DNA of 64,000 nucleotides from Actinomycetota bacterium (GTDB lineage: Bacteria; Actinomycetota; Nitriliruptoria; Nitriliruptorales; JAHWKO01): positions 62,001 through 126,000 of the forward strand of contig JAHWKW010000003.1 in NCBI GenBank assembly GCA_019347675.1, written 5' to 3'. The notes under the pieces are model-generated. The model worked only from the letters and a program-made list of their open reading frames with translations, was not told the origin of the DNA and made no database searches. The translations under genes and the position numbers were made by a program. Each line of letters opens with the position of its first letter. The first letter of the stretch is position 1. Of this stretch, positions 1 through 11,228 are shown in pieces.

Positions 1-1412
1 AGGGCGCCTTGGACGCCGGTGCCACCTACGCCGACGCTCGCGCGCTGCTCAGCCGCGAAGAGGCGGTCTTCGCACGCGACGGGCTGATCGAGTCCTTGCG
101 CACCGACGAACACGCCGGGGTGGGCGTGCGGGCCTTGATGGGCGGGGCGTGGGGCTTTTTCGCGACCAACGACCTGACCGAGGCGTCCGCGCGCAGCGCC
201 GGCCAACAGGCCGCAACGATCGCACGGGCCTCGGCGATGGTGCCCTTCCCGGACGTGTCCCTGACCGACGTGCCGGTGGTGCAGGACAGCTACGAGACCC
301 CCCACGACGAGGACCCGTTCGCCGTCGCGATCTCCGAGAAGGCCGACCTGCTGGTCGGTGTGACCACCGCGATGCGTGAGGTCGACGGGATCGCGGTGGC
401 CCGCGCGACACAGCGGTCGTGGTCGACGGAGAAGTGGTTCGTCTCCAGCCAGGGTCACCGCATCTCGCAGCGCCTCGTCGAGTGCGGCGGGGGGATGGAC
501 GCCACTGCGGTCGGCGACAACGAGACCCAGCGCCGTTCGTACCCGCAGGCGTTCGGCCAGTACGCGACCGGCGGGTACGAGATCATCCGCGACTTCGATC
601 TGCCTGCCCACGCCCCGCGCATCGCCGAGGAGGCGGTGGCGCTGCTGTCCGCCGAGGAATGCCCCACCGCGGAGAGCGACCTCGTGCTCGAGTCCAGTCA
701 GCTGGCCCTCCAGATCCACGAGTCGGTGGGACACGCAATCGAGCTCGACCGGATCCTGGGTTGGGAGGCCGCTTTCGCCGGCACGTCGTTCCTGGACCTG
801 GCCAAGCTGGGGTCGCTGCGGTACGGCTCGGAGCTGATGAACATCACCGCGGACGCCACCCTGCCCAGGGCGCTGGGCACGTTCGGTTACGACGACGAGG
901 GCACGCCCGCCCAGCAGGTCGACATCGTGCGTGACGGCACGTGGGTGGGTGTCCTGTCCGGACGCGACTCGGCCCACATCGCGGGGCTGCCCCCCGGTGG
1001 GATGGTCCGCGCAGACGGCTACAACCGCTTGCCGATGGTGCGCATGACCAACGTGGGGATCATGCCCGGGGACTCCTCCCTGGACGAGATCATCAGCGAG
1101 ACCCGCGACGGGGTCTACATGTCCACCAACCGGTCGTGGTCGATCGACGACAAACGCCTCAACTTCCAGTTCGGCTGCGAGATCGCCTGGGAGGTCAAGA
1201 ACGGACGGCGCGGCCGGATGCTGCGCAACCCGACCTACACCGGCATCACGCCGGTGTTCTGGTCGAAGCTGGACATGCTGGCCGGACCCGACGAGTGGGT
1301 GGCGTGGGGCACGCCCAACTGCGGGAAGGGCCAACCGATGCAGGTGGCCCACACCGGCCACCCGGCCACACCAGCCCGCTTCCGCAACGTCCGTGTCGGG
1401 GTGAGAGGATGA
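1..1412 (+). CDS. tldD: TldD metallopeptidase, 5' end cut by window edge
   Basis: Catalytic subunit of the TldD/TldE (PmbA) peptidase, which in studied bacteria degrades unfolded or modified peptides in the cytoplasm. The zinc motif HESVGH (HExxxH) lies about 237 codons into the visible part and is followed by the ELDRILGWEAAFAGTSFL-type context of TldD. The frame is open to the first base, and family members have a short N-terminal stretch before the GATYADAR segment, so the true start lies upstream. A TTG at position 9 is only the first in-window start codon. Its stop overlaps the tldE start by ATGA, so the two subunits are translationally coupled. C-terminal TldD features such as NCGKGQP are present. 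The identification is secure. Confidence 0.95.
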   Translation, partial: GALDAGATYADARALLSREEAVFARDGLIESLRTDEHAGVGVRALMGGAWGFFATNDLTEASARSAGQQAATIARASAMVPFPDVSLTDVPVVQDSYETPHDEDPFAVAISEKADLLVGVTTAMREVDGIAVARATQRSWSTEKWFVSSQGHRISQRLVECGGGMDATAVGDNETQRRSYPQAFGQYATGGYEIIRDFDLPAHAPRIAEEAVALLSAEECPTAESDLVLESSQLALQIHESVGHAIELDRILGWEAAFAGTSFLDLAKLGSLRYGSELMNITADATLPRALGTFGYDDEGTPAQQVDIVRDGTWVGVLSGRDSAHIAGLPPGGMVRADGYNRLPMVRMTNVGIMPGDSSLDEIISETRDGVYMSTNRSWSIDDKRLNFQFGCEIAWEVKNGRRGRMLRNPTYTGITPVFWSKLDMLAGPDEWVAWGTPNCGKGQPMQVAHTGHPATPARFRNVRVGVRG

Positions 1413-2794
1413 GCGCGACGGACGGAGCCGGACCGGCAGCGGCCGCTGCCGAGGTCGTCCGACTCGAGCGCCTGTGCGACCAGGTCCTGGCGGGGCTGGG
1501 AGCGGGAGCCGGGATCGAAGCGCAGGTGATCGCCACGGCCAGCAGGTGGGGACTGACGCGCTTCGCGAACTCCGGCATCCACCAGCACGTCGGCGAGCAC
1601 ACGGTCACCGTGTCGCTGCAGGCGGCGTTCGATGGGCGCGTCGCCGCGGCGTCGACCAGCCGGACCGACGACGCTGGCCTCTACGAGCTGGTGCAGCGCG
1701 TGGAGGGCGCCGCAGCCGTCCGCCCCGTCGACCCCGAATGGCCGGGGGTCACGCCGCCGACCGACGTCGCCGACGTCGACCACGCCGACCCGGCCACGCA
1801 CGAACCCGCCCCCGCCGCCCGCGCGGCACACGTCGAGGCGTTCGTCGCGGCCGGCGAGAGCACTCGCGCTGCCGGGTACGTCGACGCCGCCGGGACCCGG
1901 ACGGTGTTCGCCAACTCCGCCGGACACCACGCGACGGGGTCGTGGACCCGAGCCACCATCGACGGCATCCACCAGACGACCACGTCGGCCGGGAAAGGCC
2001 ACCAGACATCGCGCCGACTGGGCGCGCTCGACGGTGGCGCCACCGGCCGGCGCGCGGCCCGGTTGGCGGCCGACAGCGCCGACGCAGGCGATCTCGAGCC
2101 GGGGCGGTACGCGGTCGTGCTGTCGCCCGAGTGCGTCGCGACGATCGCCCAGTTCCTGGCCTTCTACGGCTTCAACGCCAAGGCCCACCTGGAGGGTCAG
2201 TCGTTCGTCGAGCTCGGCGAGCAGCAGTTCGACGAGGCGTTCCAGCTGTGGGACGCCGCGCTCGACGATCGGGCGTTGGGGCTGGGGTTCGACGCTGAGG
2301 GGTCACCCAAGCGCCGGCTGCAGCTGGTCACCGACGGTGTCACCGGCAACCTGGCACACGACCGGCGAACCGCTGGACGTGCCGGCACCCAGACGACCGG
2401 TCACGCGATCGCGGGTGGCGAGGTGTACGGCCCGGTGCCCACCAATCTGTTCGTCGGCGCAGGCGACGCACCCGACGTCGGCGCGCTGGTGGCGCAGGTC
2501 GACCGCGGGCTGCTGGTGACGGAGTTGAACTACTGCCGGGTGCTCGATCCCCGCACGCAGGTCGTGACCGGGCTGACCCGCAACGGGACGTTCCTGATCG
2601 AGCGGGGCGAGGTGACCAGGCCGGTCACCAACCTGCGGTTCACCCAGTCGTTCGTGGAGGGTCTGGGGCCGGGCCGACTGCTCGCCGCCACCGCCGACAC
2701 CCGCTTCGCCGACGGCGAGTTCGGACCCGGCATGGTGCACTGCCCCGCGGTGCGGCTGGCCAGCTGGAACATCACCGGAGGCGCTCGCGGATGA
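1409..2794 (+). CDS. tldE: TldE/PmbA family protein (non-catalytic partner of TldD)
   Basis: A 461-residue PmbA/TldE homologue, the partner that forms a heterodimer with TldD in the family. It lacks HExxxH, as expected for the E subunit, but keeps the family fold signals: GIEAQVIATASRWGLTRFANS near the start, an RTVFANSAGH segment in the middle and the late GVTRNG-like GLTRNGTFLIERGEV stretch. The start is the ATG inside the ATGA overlap with tldD. The frame stays open far upstream, but that part lies over tldD in another frame and has the arginine/proline-rich composition of a shadow frame. The gene is co-transcribed with tldD and ends head-to-head with a short minus-strand reading frame. 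Confidence 0.9.
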   Translation: MSATDGAGPAAAAAEVVRLERLCDQVLAGLGAGAGIEAQVIATASRWGLTRFANSGIHQHVGEHTVTVSLQAAFDGRVAAASTSRTDDAGLYELVQRVEGAAAVRPVDPEWPGVTPPTDVADVDHADPATHEPAPAARAAHVEAFVAAGESTRAAGYVDAAGTRTVFANSAGHHATGSWTRATIDGIHQTTTSAGKGHQTSRRLGALDGGATGRRAARLAADSADAGDLEPGRYAVVLSPECVATIAQFLAFYGFNAKAHLEGQSFVELGEQQFDEAFQLWDAALDDRALGLGFDAEGSPKRRLQLVTDGVTGNLAHDRRTAGRAGTQTTGHAIAGGEVYGPVPTNLFVGAGDAPDVGALVAQVDRGLLVTELNYCRVLDPRTQVVTGLTRNGTFLIERGEVTRPVTNLRFTQSFVEGLGPGRLLAATADTRFADGEFGPGMVHCPAVRLASWNITGGARG

Positions 2795-2819
2795 GCGGCC
2801 GGGGCCGCCAGCCGCCCAG

Positions 2820-3023
2820 CTACCGCTCGTCGTCGTGGCCCTCGTCACCGTCCTCGGACGCCTCTGGCTCCGCGACCTGCTCACGCTCCTCGATCGAGCC
2901 GGCGGCGGGTGCGTCGCCACCCGTGCCGCGCGATCCGCGTGCCACGTCGTCCTGGTCCTCGGGTGGACCGTTGATCTGCTCCGGCTGTGACACGTGAGTT
3001 CCTGACTGCGGCGCGTGGACCAT
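2820..3023 (-). CDS. Small acidic hypothetical protein
   Basis: A 67-residue reading frame on the minus strand, from an ATG at 3023 to a TAG at 2820. It is rich in Glu, Asp, Gly, Ala and Gln, with a highly acidic C-terminal third (ASEDGDEGHDDER). Third codon positions are mostly G or C in this frame, while the opposing plus-strand frame gives a Ser/Pro/Arg-rich product typical of non-coding shadows; that favours the minus strand. Its start lies only about 24 bp from the hutH start, so the two would be divergently transcribed from one short promoter region. It is probably intrinsically disordered. No family is recognised; it could still be non-coding. Confidence 0.45.
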   Translation of the reverse strand: MVHAPQSGTHVSQPEQINGPPEDQDDVARGSRGTGGDAPAAGSIEEREQVAEPEASEDGDEGHDDER

Positions 3024-3047
3024 GATGCCGGACGCGGGGGTCTCGTG

Positions 3048-4583
3048 ATGCGTACCGTCGAGGTCGACGGTGGTCCCCTCGAACCGGCCGACGTCGTGGC
3101 TGTCGCCGACCGCCGCGCGCGCGTCGTGCTCGGTGCCGGCGTGGCCGATCGGATGGCACCGGCGCGGCGGGTGGTCGAAGAGGCGGTCAGCGGCGGCCGC
3201 GTCGTCTACGGGGTCACCACGGGGTTCGGGGCGTTGGCGGACACCCACATCTCCCGGGCGCGTCTGCAGAAGCTGCAGTTGGCGATCCTGCGCAGCCACG
3301 CCGCAGGGGTGGGTCCTCCCCTGCCCAGACGCATGGTTCGCGCGATGCTGCTGCTGCGCGCCCGGACGCTCGCTCAGGGTCACTCGGGGGTTCGCCCCGC
3401 GTTGGTCGAACGACTCGTGGAGTTCCTCGACCGTGATCTGCTCCCGGTCGTGCCCGCACAGGGTTCTGTGGGGGCCTCGGGGGATCTCGCCCCGTTCGCC
3501 CACCTGGCGTTGCCGCTCGTCGGCGAAGGACAGCTCGACGACGGGGAGCGCGCCGGTCCGGCCGCCGACCTGCTGCGCGCGCACGGACTCGAACCTTTGA
3601 CGTTGGGAGCCAAGGAGGGACTGAGCCTGGTCAACGGCACCGAGGGGATGACCGCCTTCGCCGTCCTCAGCCTCGACCTCGCCGATCGCCTCGCGACCGT
3701 GGCGGATATCGCGTGCGCCGCGTCGATCGAGGCGTTGCTGGGCAGCGCCCGGCCGTTCCACCCGGCGATCCACCGGCTACGTCCGCACCCGGGTCAGCTG
3801 ACGTGCGCGCGGAACCTGGCCACGTTGCTGAACGGCTCCGAGATCGTCGCGTCTCACCGCGACAGCACGCACGCGGTTCAAGACGCCTACAGCCTGCGTT
3901 GCGCCCCACAGGTGCACGGCGCCTGCCGGGACGTGTTCGCGTTCGCGCGGGCGACGGTCGAACGTGAGCTCGGGGCGGTGGTGGACAACCCGATCGTGCT
4001 GCCCGACACCGGCGAGGTCGTCTCGGGCGGGAACTTCCACGGGCAACCGTTGGCGTTCGCCCTGGACTTCGTCACCGCAGCGGTCACCGAGCTCGGCTCG
4101 ATCTCCGAGCGCCGCACCGACCGCATCCTCGACCCCCAACGATCCGCGGGACTGCCCCCGTTCCTCGCACGCGACTCCGGTGTCAACAGCGGCTACATGC
4201 TGGCCCAGTACACCGCCGCGGCGCTCGTGGCCGAGAACCGGGTGCTCAGCCACCCGGCCAGCGTCGAGAGCATCCCCACGTCCGGAAGCCAGGAGGACCA
4301 CGTCGCCATGGGCTGGGGCGCGGGGCGGAAGCTGCAGGAGGTCCTGACCAACACGCGGCGGGTTCTGGCGGTCGAACTGCTGTGCGCGGTGGAGGGGATC
4401 GGCCACCGCGCGCCTCTACGGCCGGCCGCGGCAGTCGCCGCCGTCGTGAACGCCGTACGAGCGCTGGTGCCGCCGTTGGGCGACGACCGCATCGTCGCCA
4501 CCGACCTGGACCTGGTCTGCCGAGCGATCGAGGACGGCACGGTCACCGCGGTCGTCGCGGCAGCGGTGGGCGAGCTCGGCTAG
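3048..4583 (+). CDS. hutH: Histidine ammonia-lyase
   Basis: Converts L-histidine to trans-urocanate and ammonia, the first step of histidine breakdown in the cytoplasm. The 511-residue length is normal. The Ala-Ser-Gly triad that cyclises into the MIO prosthetic group sits at residues 143-145 in GSVGASGDLAPFAHLALP, matching the classical 142-144 position. Other family stretches are visible: YGVTTGFG near residue 50, and NGTEGM, NPIV and SQEDHVAMG further on. ATG 3048 is chosen over GTG 3045 and an upstream GTG at 3015; the ribosome site is weak. No other hut genes are present, so hutH appears orphaned here. The aromatic-amino-acid lyase family also includes phenylalanine and tyrosine enzymes, but the overall match favours HutH. 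Confidence 0.9.
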   Translation: MRTVEVDGGPLEPADVVAVADRRARVVLGAGVADRMAPARRVVEEAVSGGRVVYGVTTGFGALADTHISRARLQKLQLAILRSHAAGVGPPLPRRMVRAMLLLRARTLAQGHSGVRPALVERLVEFLDRDLLPVVPAQGSVGASGDLAPFAHLALPLVGEGQLDDGERAGPAADLLRAHGLEPLTLGAKEGLSLVNGTEGMTAFAVLSLDLADRLATVADIACAASIEALLGSARPFHPAIHRLRPHPGQLTCARNLATLLNGSEIVASHRDSTHAVQDAYSLRCAPQVHGACRDVFAFARATVERELGAVVDNPIVLPDTGEVVSGGNFHGQPLAFALDFVTAAVTELGSISERRTDRILDPQRSAGLPPFLARDSGVNSGYMLAQYTAAALVAENRVLSHPASVESIPTSGSQEDHVAMGWGAGRKLQEVLTNTRRVLAVELLCAVEGIGHRAPLRPAAAVAAVVNAVRALVPPLGDDRIVATDLDLVCRAIEDGTVTAVVAAAVGELG

Positions 4584-4595
4584 AGCTCGGCTAGA
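4572..4595 (+). repeat. 12-bp tandem duplication across the hutH stop codon
   Basis: The unit GAGCTCGGCTAG occurs twice in direct tandem (4572-4583 and 4584-4595). The first copy contains the final Glu-Leu-Gly codons and the TAG stop of hutH; the second repeats them in the same frame, giving two in-frame stops. It looks like a recent slippage duplication. Confidence 0.9.
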
Positions 4596-4693
4596 GCACT
4601 GACGGCCCGACCTCGTCGAGCCTCCCGCAACCGTGGCCAGACACATTCCGCAGTGACCGTTCGCACGGCCGTCACCACCGACGCGCCCGTCAC

Positions 4694-4699
4694 TATGGT
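4694..4699 (+). promoter_or_regulatory. Candidate -10 element of acsA
   Basis: TATGGT fits the TANNNT pattern of actinobacterial housekeeping -10 boxes and lies 27 nt before the acsA ATG, leaving room for a short leader carrying the AAGGAAGAGG ribosome site. No convincing -35 box is visible, so the call rests on pattern and position only. Confidence 0.35.
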
Positions 4700-4726
4700 C
4701 GTCTGAAGGGACAAGAAGGAAGAGGC

Positions 4727-6688
4727 ATGGGACAGACGATCGAGGACCTGCTGCGTGAGGAGCGCAGCTTCCCGCCGCCGGAGGACTTCCGGCGTGACGC
4801 GCTCGTCTCCGACGCCGAGCTGTACCGTGAGGCTGAGGCGGACCGGCTGGGCTTCTGGGCTGATCAGGCGCGCCAGCTGGACTGGTTCCAGGAGTGGGAC
4901 AACGTCGTGGACTGGGACCTGCCATACGCCCAGTGGTTCGTTGGCGGGAAGCTGAACGCGTCGTACAACTGCCTCGACCGCCATGTCGAGGCGGGTCGGG
5001 GTGACAAGGTCGCGTTGCACTGGGAGGGCGAGCCGGGCGATCGCCGAACCATCACCTACTCCGAGTTGCTCGACGAGGTCCGACGGCTCGCGAACGTCCT
5101 GAAGTCGTTGGGGGTCGCCAAGGGCGACCGGGTCGCGATCTACATGCCGATGATCCCCGAACTGCCGGCGGCGCTGCTGGCGTGTGCGCGGATCGGCGCG
5201 CCGCACTCGGTCGTCTTCGGCGGGTTCTCCGCACAGTCACTGCGCGAGCGGATCCAGGACGCGGAAGCGAAGGTGCTGATCACGGCCGACGGTGGGTGGC
5301 GCCGCGGCGAGGTGGTGGATCTCAAGGCGGCCGCGGACGAGGCGCTCCAGGATGCACCCAGCATCGAGCACGTCGTGGTGGTGCGCCGGACCGAGCACGA
5401 CGTGCAGATGCGCGACGGCCGCGACCACTGGTACCACGAGCTGATGGCCGAGGCCGACGCCGACTGCCCGCCGGAGCAGGTCGACAGCGAGGGCCTGCTG
5501 TACCTGCTGTACACCAGCGGTACCACCGGAAAGCCGAAAGGGATCATGCACACGACCGGCGGGTACCTCACCCACTGCGCCTACACCCACCGCTACGTCT
5601 TCGACCTGGACCGCGAGCGTGACGTGTACTGGTGCACCGCCGACATCGGTTGGGTGACCGGGCACAGCTACATCGTCTACGGACCGTTGGCCAACGGCTG
5701 CACGTCGGTGATGTACGAGGGCGCCCCCAACCATCCCGACGCCGAACGACTGTGGGAGCTGGTGGAGCGGTACGGGGTCACGATCTTCTACACCGCGCCG
5801 ACCGCGATCCGTGCGTTCATGAAGTGGGGCGACGAGCACCCACAACGTCACGATCTGTCCTCGCTACGAGTGCTCGGCACGGTCGGGGAACCGATCAACC
5901 CGGAAGCGTGGGTGTGGTACTGGAAGGTGATCGGCGGCGAACGCTGCCCGGTCGTGGACACCTGGTGGCAGACCGAGACCGGCGGGATCATGATCAGCCC
6001 GCTACCGGGCGTGACCACCCTCAAACCCGGTTCCGCCACCTTCCCCGTCCCGGGGATCACCGCCGAGGTCGTCGACGATGACGGTCAGCCGGTGCAGGCG
6101 CCCGGCGGGGGCTACCTGACGCTCACCCAACCGTGGCCGGGGATGCTGCGGGGCATCTGGGGCGACCCCGAGCGCTACAAGGAGACCTACTGGGACCGCT
6201 TCGAGGGCCACTACTTCGCCGGTGACGGCGCCAAGGTCGACGAAGACGGCTACATCTGGGTGCTCGGACGCGTGGACGACGTCATGAACGTGTCGGGCCA
6301 CCGCATCTCCACGGCGGAGGTCGAGTCGGCGCTGGTCAGCCACGACGCCGTGGCCGAGGCGGCGGTGATCGGCCGTGACGACCCGGAGACCGGCCAGGCG
6401 ATCGTTGCGTTCGTGAGCTTGCGCTCCGGTTACGACGGCGATCAACAGCTGGTGGAGGATCTGCGCGAGCACGTCGCCGATCAGATCGGGAAGATCGCCC
6501 GGCCCCGCACCATCCTGATCACCCAGGATCTGCCCAAGACGCGGTCGGGGAAGATCATGCGGCGGCTGCTGAAGGACATCGCCGAGGACGAGGAACTCGG
6601 CGACACCACGACCCTGGCCGACGAGAGCGTGGTCGACGAGATCAAGGAGCGCTACCTGGAGAAGTCCTCGGCAGGCGAGGGGCGGTGA
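4727..6688 (+). CDS. acsA: Acetyl-CoA synthetase (AMP-forming)
   Basis: Activates acetate with ATP and CoA through an acetyl-adenylate intermediate. At 653 residues it has the full family length. The nucleotide-binding loop [11 protein letters not shown] begins at residue 262, the WWQTETGG motif follows near residue 415, and the C-terminal [11 protein letters not shown] motif puts its acetylatable lysine at residue 609, the position used for acetylation control in the Salmonella enzyme. The ATG start is supported by an AAGGAAGAGG ribosome site. Its stop overlaps the next start by GTGA, tying it to a small membrane protein. Acetate assimilation fits the fatty-acid oxidation genes elsewhere in the window. 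Confidence 0.97.
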   Translation: MGQTIEDLLREERSFPPPEDFRRDALVSDAELYREAEADRLGFWADQARQLDWFQEWDNVVDWDLPYAQWFVGGKLNASYNCLDRHVEAGRGDKVALHWEGEPGDRRTITYSELLDEVRRLANVLKSLGVAKGDRVAIYMPMIPELPAALLACARIGAPHSVVFGGFSAQSLRERIQDAEAKVLITADGGWRRGEVVDLKAAADEALQDAPSIEHVVVVRRTEHDVQMRDGRDHWYHELMAEADADCPPEQVDSEGLLYLLYTSGTTGKPKGIMHTTGGYLTHCAYTHRYVFDLDRERDVYWCTADIGWVTGHSYIVYGPLANGCTSVMYEGAPNHPDAERLWELVERYGVTIFYTAPTAIRAFMKWGDEHPQRHDLSSLRVLGTVGEPINPEAWVWYWKVIGGERCPVVDTWWQTETGGIMISPLPGVTTLKPGSATFPVPGITAEVVDDDGQPVQAPGGGYLTLTQPWPGMLRGIWGDPERYKETYWDRFEGHYFAGDGAKVDEDGYIWVLGRVDDVMNVSGHRISTAEVESALVSHDAVAEAAVIGRDDPETGQAIVAFVSLRSGYDGDQQLVEDLREHVADQIGKIARPRTILITQDLPKTRSGKIMRRLLKDIAEDEELGDTTTLADESVVDEIKERYLEKSSAGEGR

Positions 6689-7260
6689 AGGAACGCCAGG
6701 ACAGCACTGGCCGACCCGGCTTGATCCGGGCGCTGCTGCTGTCTCTCTTCCTGTCCTTCGCGGTGGCGCTGGTCAACGAGGTGCTGCGCCGGCGGCGATG
6801 GCAGCCCGTCGAGGAAGGGACCGTTGACGGCCCGCAGCGTCAGGCGGCTCTGGCGGCACGGACCACGACCGTGGCCGTGGAGCAGCGGGAGCGCCCACGA
6901 CCCCGCGACACGGGTGCCGTCGAGGCGCCGCAAGTAGAGGCGCCGCCAGTAGAGGCGCCGCCAGCCGAGGCCGGCCCCAGCGATGCGCCCACAGAGACGG
7001 CTGCCGCGCGCGAGGATGCCCCTGGCGCGGCGCCCACACTCCAGGCTGCTGCCGACGCCCGCCACCGTCCCTCGGCGCCCGGGGTGGCCATCGCACCACC
7101 CGCCGACGACCGGCCGAGCAGGCGGCTGCGCGAGCCGCTGCCGCCGTCGCCACCCCCGCCGGAACGGGCAAGAACCACCCCGCCGTTGGTGATCGCGCTG
7201 CTCGTCGTCGCGGGTGCCTTGTTGGCCGCCGCCGCCGCCGTACTGATCGTCCGGCTGTAA
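6685..7260 (+). CDS. Membrane-anchored proline/alanine-rich protein downstream of acsA
   Basis: A 191-residue protein of unrecognised family. A hydrophobic helix lies near residues 12-28 ([18 protein letters not shown]) and a second one ends the protein (about 170-190, [21 protein letters not shown]). The intervening 130 residues are hydrophilic and rich in Pro, Ala, Glu and Arg, probably disordered. They include a five-residue repeat [20 protein letters not shown] around residues 79-98. The GTG start overlaps the acsA stop, so translation is probably coupled. The two-helix layout suggests an envelope tether or scaffold; function is unknown. Confidence 0.7.
   Translation: MKERQDSTGRPGLIRALLLSLFLSFAVALVNEVLRRRRWQPVEEGTVDGPQRQAALAARTTTVAVEQRERPRPRDTGAVEAPQVEAPPVEAPPAEAGPSDAPTETAAAREDAPGAAPTLQAAADARHRPSAPGVAIAPPADDRPSRRLREPLPPSPPPPERARTTPPLVIALLVVAGALLAAAAAVLIVRL
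6919..6972 (+). repeat. 15-bp tandem repeat encoding VEAPx
   Basis: Three nearly identical 15-bp units of the form GTAGAGGCGCCGCCA start at 6919, 6934 and 6949, followed by a decayed fourth. Being a multiple of three, changes in copy number would keep the reading frame and only change the length of the linker in the membrane protein. Confidence 0.8.
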
Positions 7261-7338
7261 CGGCTGACGACGTGGGGTCGGTCGTCGGTGGAGACGTGAA
7301 GGACGAACCGACGGTCGGGATCGACGGGAGCAGTGAAG

Positions 7339-7515
7339 GTGGACCTGAGAGACGTCATCGTCAGCGCGCCGCTGCTGTGGCGGGCGTGGAAGTGGCTACC
7401 GGGACCGCTGAAGGTGATCGTGGTTGCGGCGTCGGCGATCGTGTGGCTCAAGCGGCGCTCTGCCGATCGTGAGCGGCCCGCCGGTGCCGGGGCGAGAACC
7501 GCGGAGGGTCGGTGA
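7339..7515 (+). CDS. Small membrane protein
   Basis: A 58-residue reading frame with one likely membrane helix (about residues 22-38, WLPGPLKVIVVAASAIVWL) followed by a basic and Gly/Ala-rich tail. GTG 7339 is chosen over GTG 7333 because GGGAG lies at a proper 8-nt spacing before it. It is the third gene in the direction of acsA, about 80 bp after the two-helix protein, and may belong to the same transcript. An overlapping reading frame at 7272-7472 has no such helix and is treated as a shadow. No family recognised. Confidence 0.5.
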   Translation: MDLRDVIVSAPLLWRAWKWLPGPLKVIVVAASAIVWLKRRSADRERPAGAGARTAEGR

Positions 7516-7522
7516 CCCCCAT

Positions 7523-8086
7523 TCACCCGGTCAAGCGGGGATGGTCGGGGAACAACCGACGCAGGGTGGGGTTGGTGCGGTCGGCGTCGGACACGATCGG
7601 GTGGTCCACCGGCCAGTCCACGCCCAGATCCGAGTCGTCCCACGCCACCGAGCGTTTGTCCAGGTCGTCGCGCCAGTAATCGGAGACGTCGTAGATGTAG
7701 TCGACCGGCGACGTGCCGTACGCGCAGAACGAGTTCGCCAAACCTTCGCTGATGAACAGCCGGATGCGCTGGCCCTGCGGCGGGTCACCGAGGTGGAACG
7801 TCGCCACCTCGCCGAACGTGGCGCTGTCGGGTCGGATGTCGACGATGGCCGCCATGGCGGTGCCGCGCGCCACGTACACGAGCTTGTCCCACGGCTCGGC
7901 GTGGAAGCCGCGCAGCACCCCGGGCTCGCTCCGCGAGTGGTTGCCCTGCACCAGGGTCGGCGTGCGCCCCAACGGACCCTCGAGTTCGCGGATCTGGTAC
8001 GTCTGGCGGAAGAAGCCACGCTCGTCTTCGAACGTCTCCCAGCGCACGACCAGCAGACCGTCGATCTCCGTGGCTTCGACCGGCAC
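7523..8086 (-). CDS. dTDP-4-dehydrorhamnose 3,5-epimerase family protein
   Basis: A 187-residue cupin of the RmlC family, which epimerises C3 and C5 of dTDP-4-keto-6-deoxyglucose in rhamnose synthesis. Visible family signs: FEDERGFFRQTY (about 19-30), QGNHSRSEPGVLRGFHAEP with the general-base histidine at about residue 62, then KLVYVARG and DIRPDSATFG. The later YIYDVSDYW resembles the YLYKVTDYY stretch of true RmlC. The GTG start has an AAGGAG site 6 nt upstream. No other nucleotide-sugar genes are adjacent, so it may act in a pathway encoded elsewhere or be a paralogue acting on another nucleotide sugar. Confidence 0.85.
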   Translation of the reverse strand: MPVEATEIDGLLVVRWETFEDERGFFRQTYQIRELEGPLGRTPTLVQGNHSRSEPGVLRGFHAEPWDKLVYVARGTAMAAIVDIRPDSATFGEVATFHLGDPPQGQRIRLFISEGLANSFCAYGTSPVDYIYDVSDYWRDDLDKRSVAWDDSDLGVDWPVDHPIVSDADRTNPTLRRLFPDHPRLTG

Positions 8087-8164
8087 GGCGCTCCTTGTGT
8101 CGCCACCGCCGGGAGGCTAACGGTGCCGCCACCCCGGCGCGGTCGGAGGTCGAGCGCGCGGCGC

Positions 8165-11204
<3,040 letters not shown>

Positions 11205-11228
11205 CCGGCGAAGACGAGGGAACGAGCG

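Noticed and set aside
7523-8086. A rhamnose biosynthesis cluster
   Set aside because: Only an RmlC-like gene is present; rmlA, rmlB and rmlD are not adjacent.
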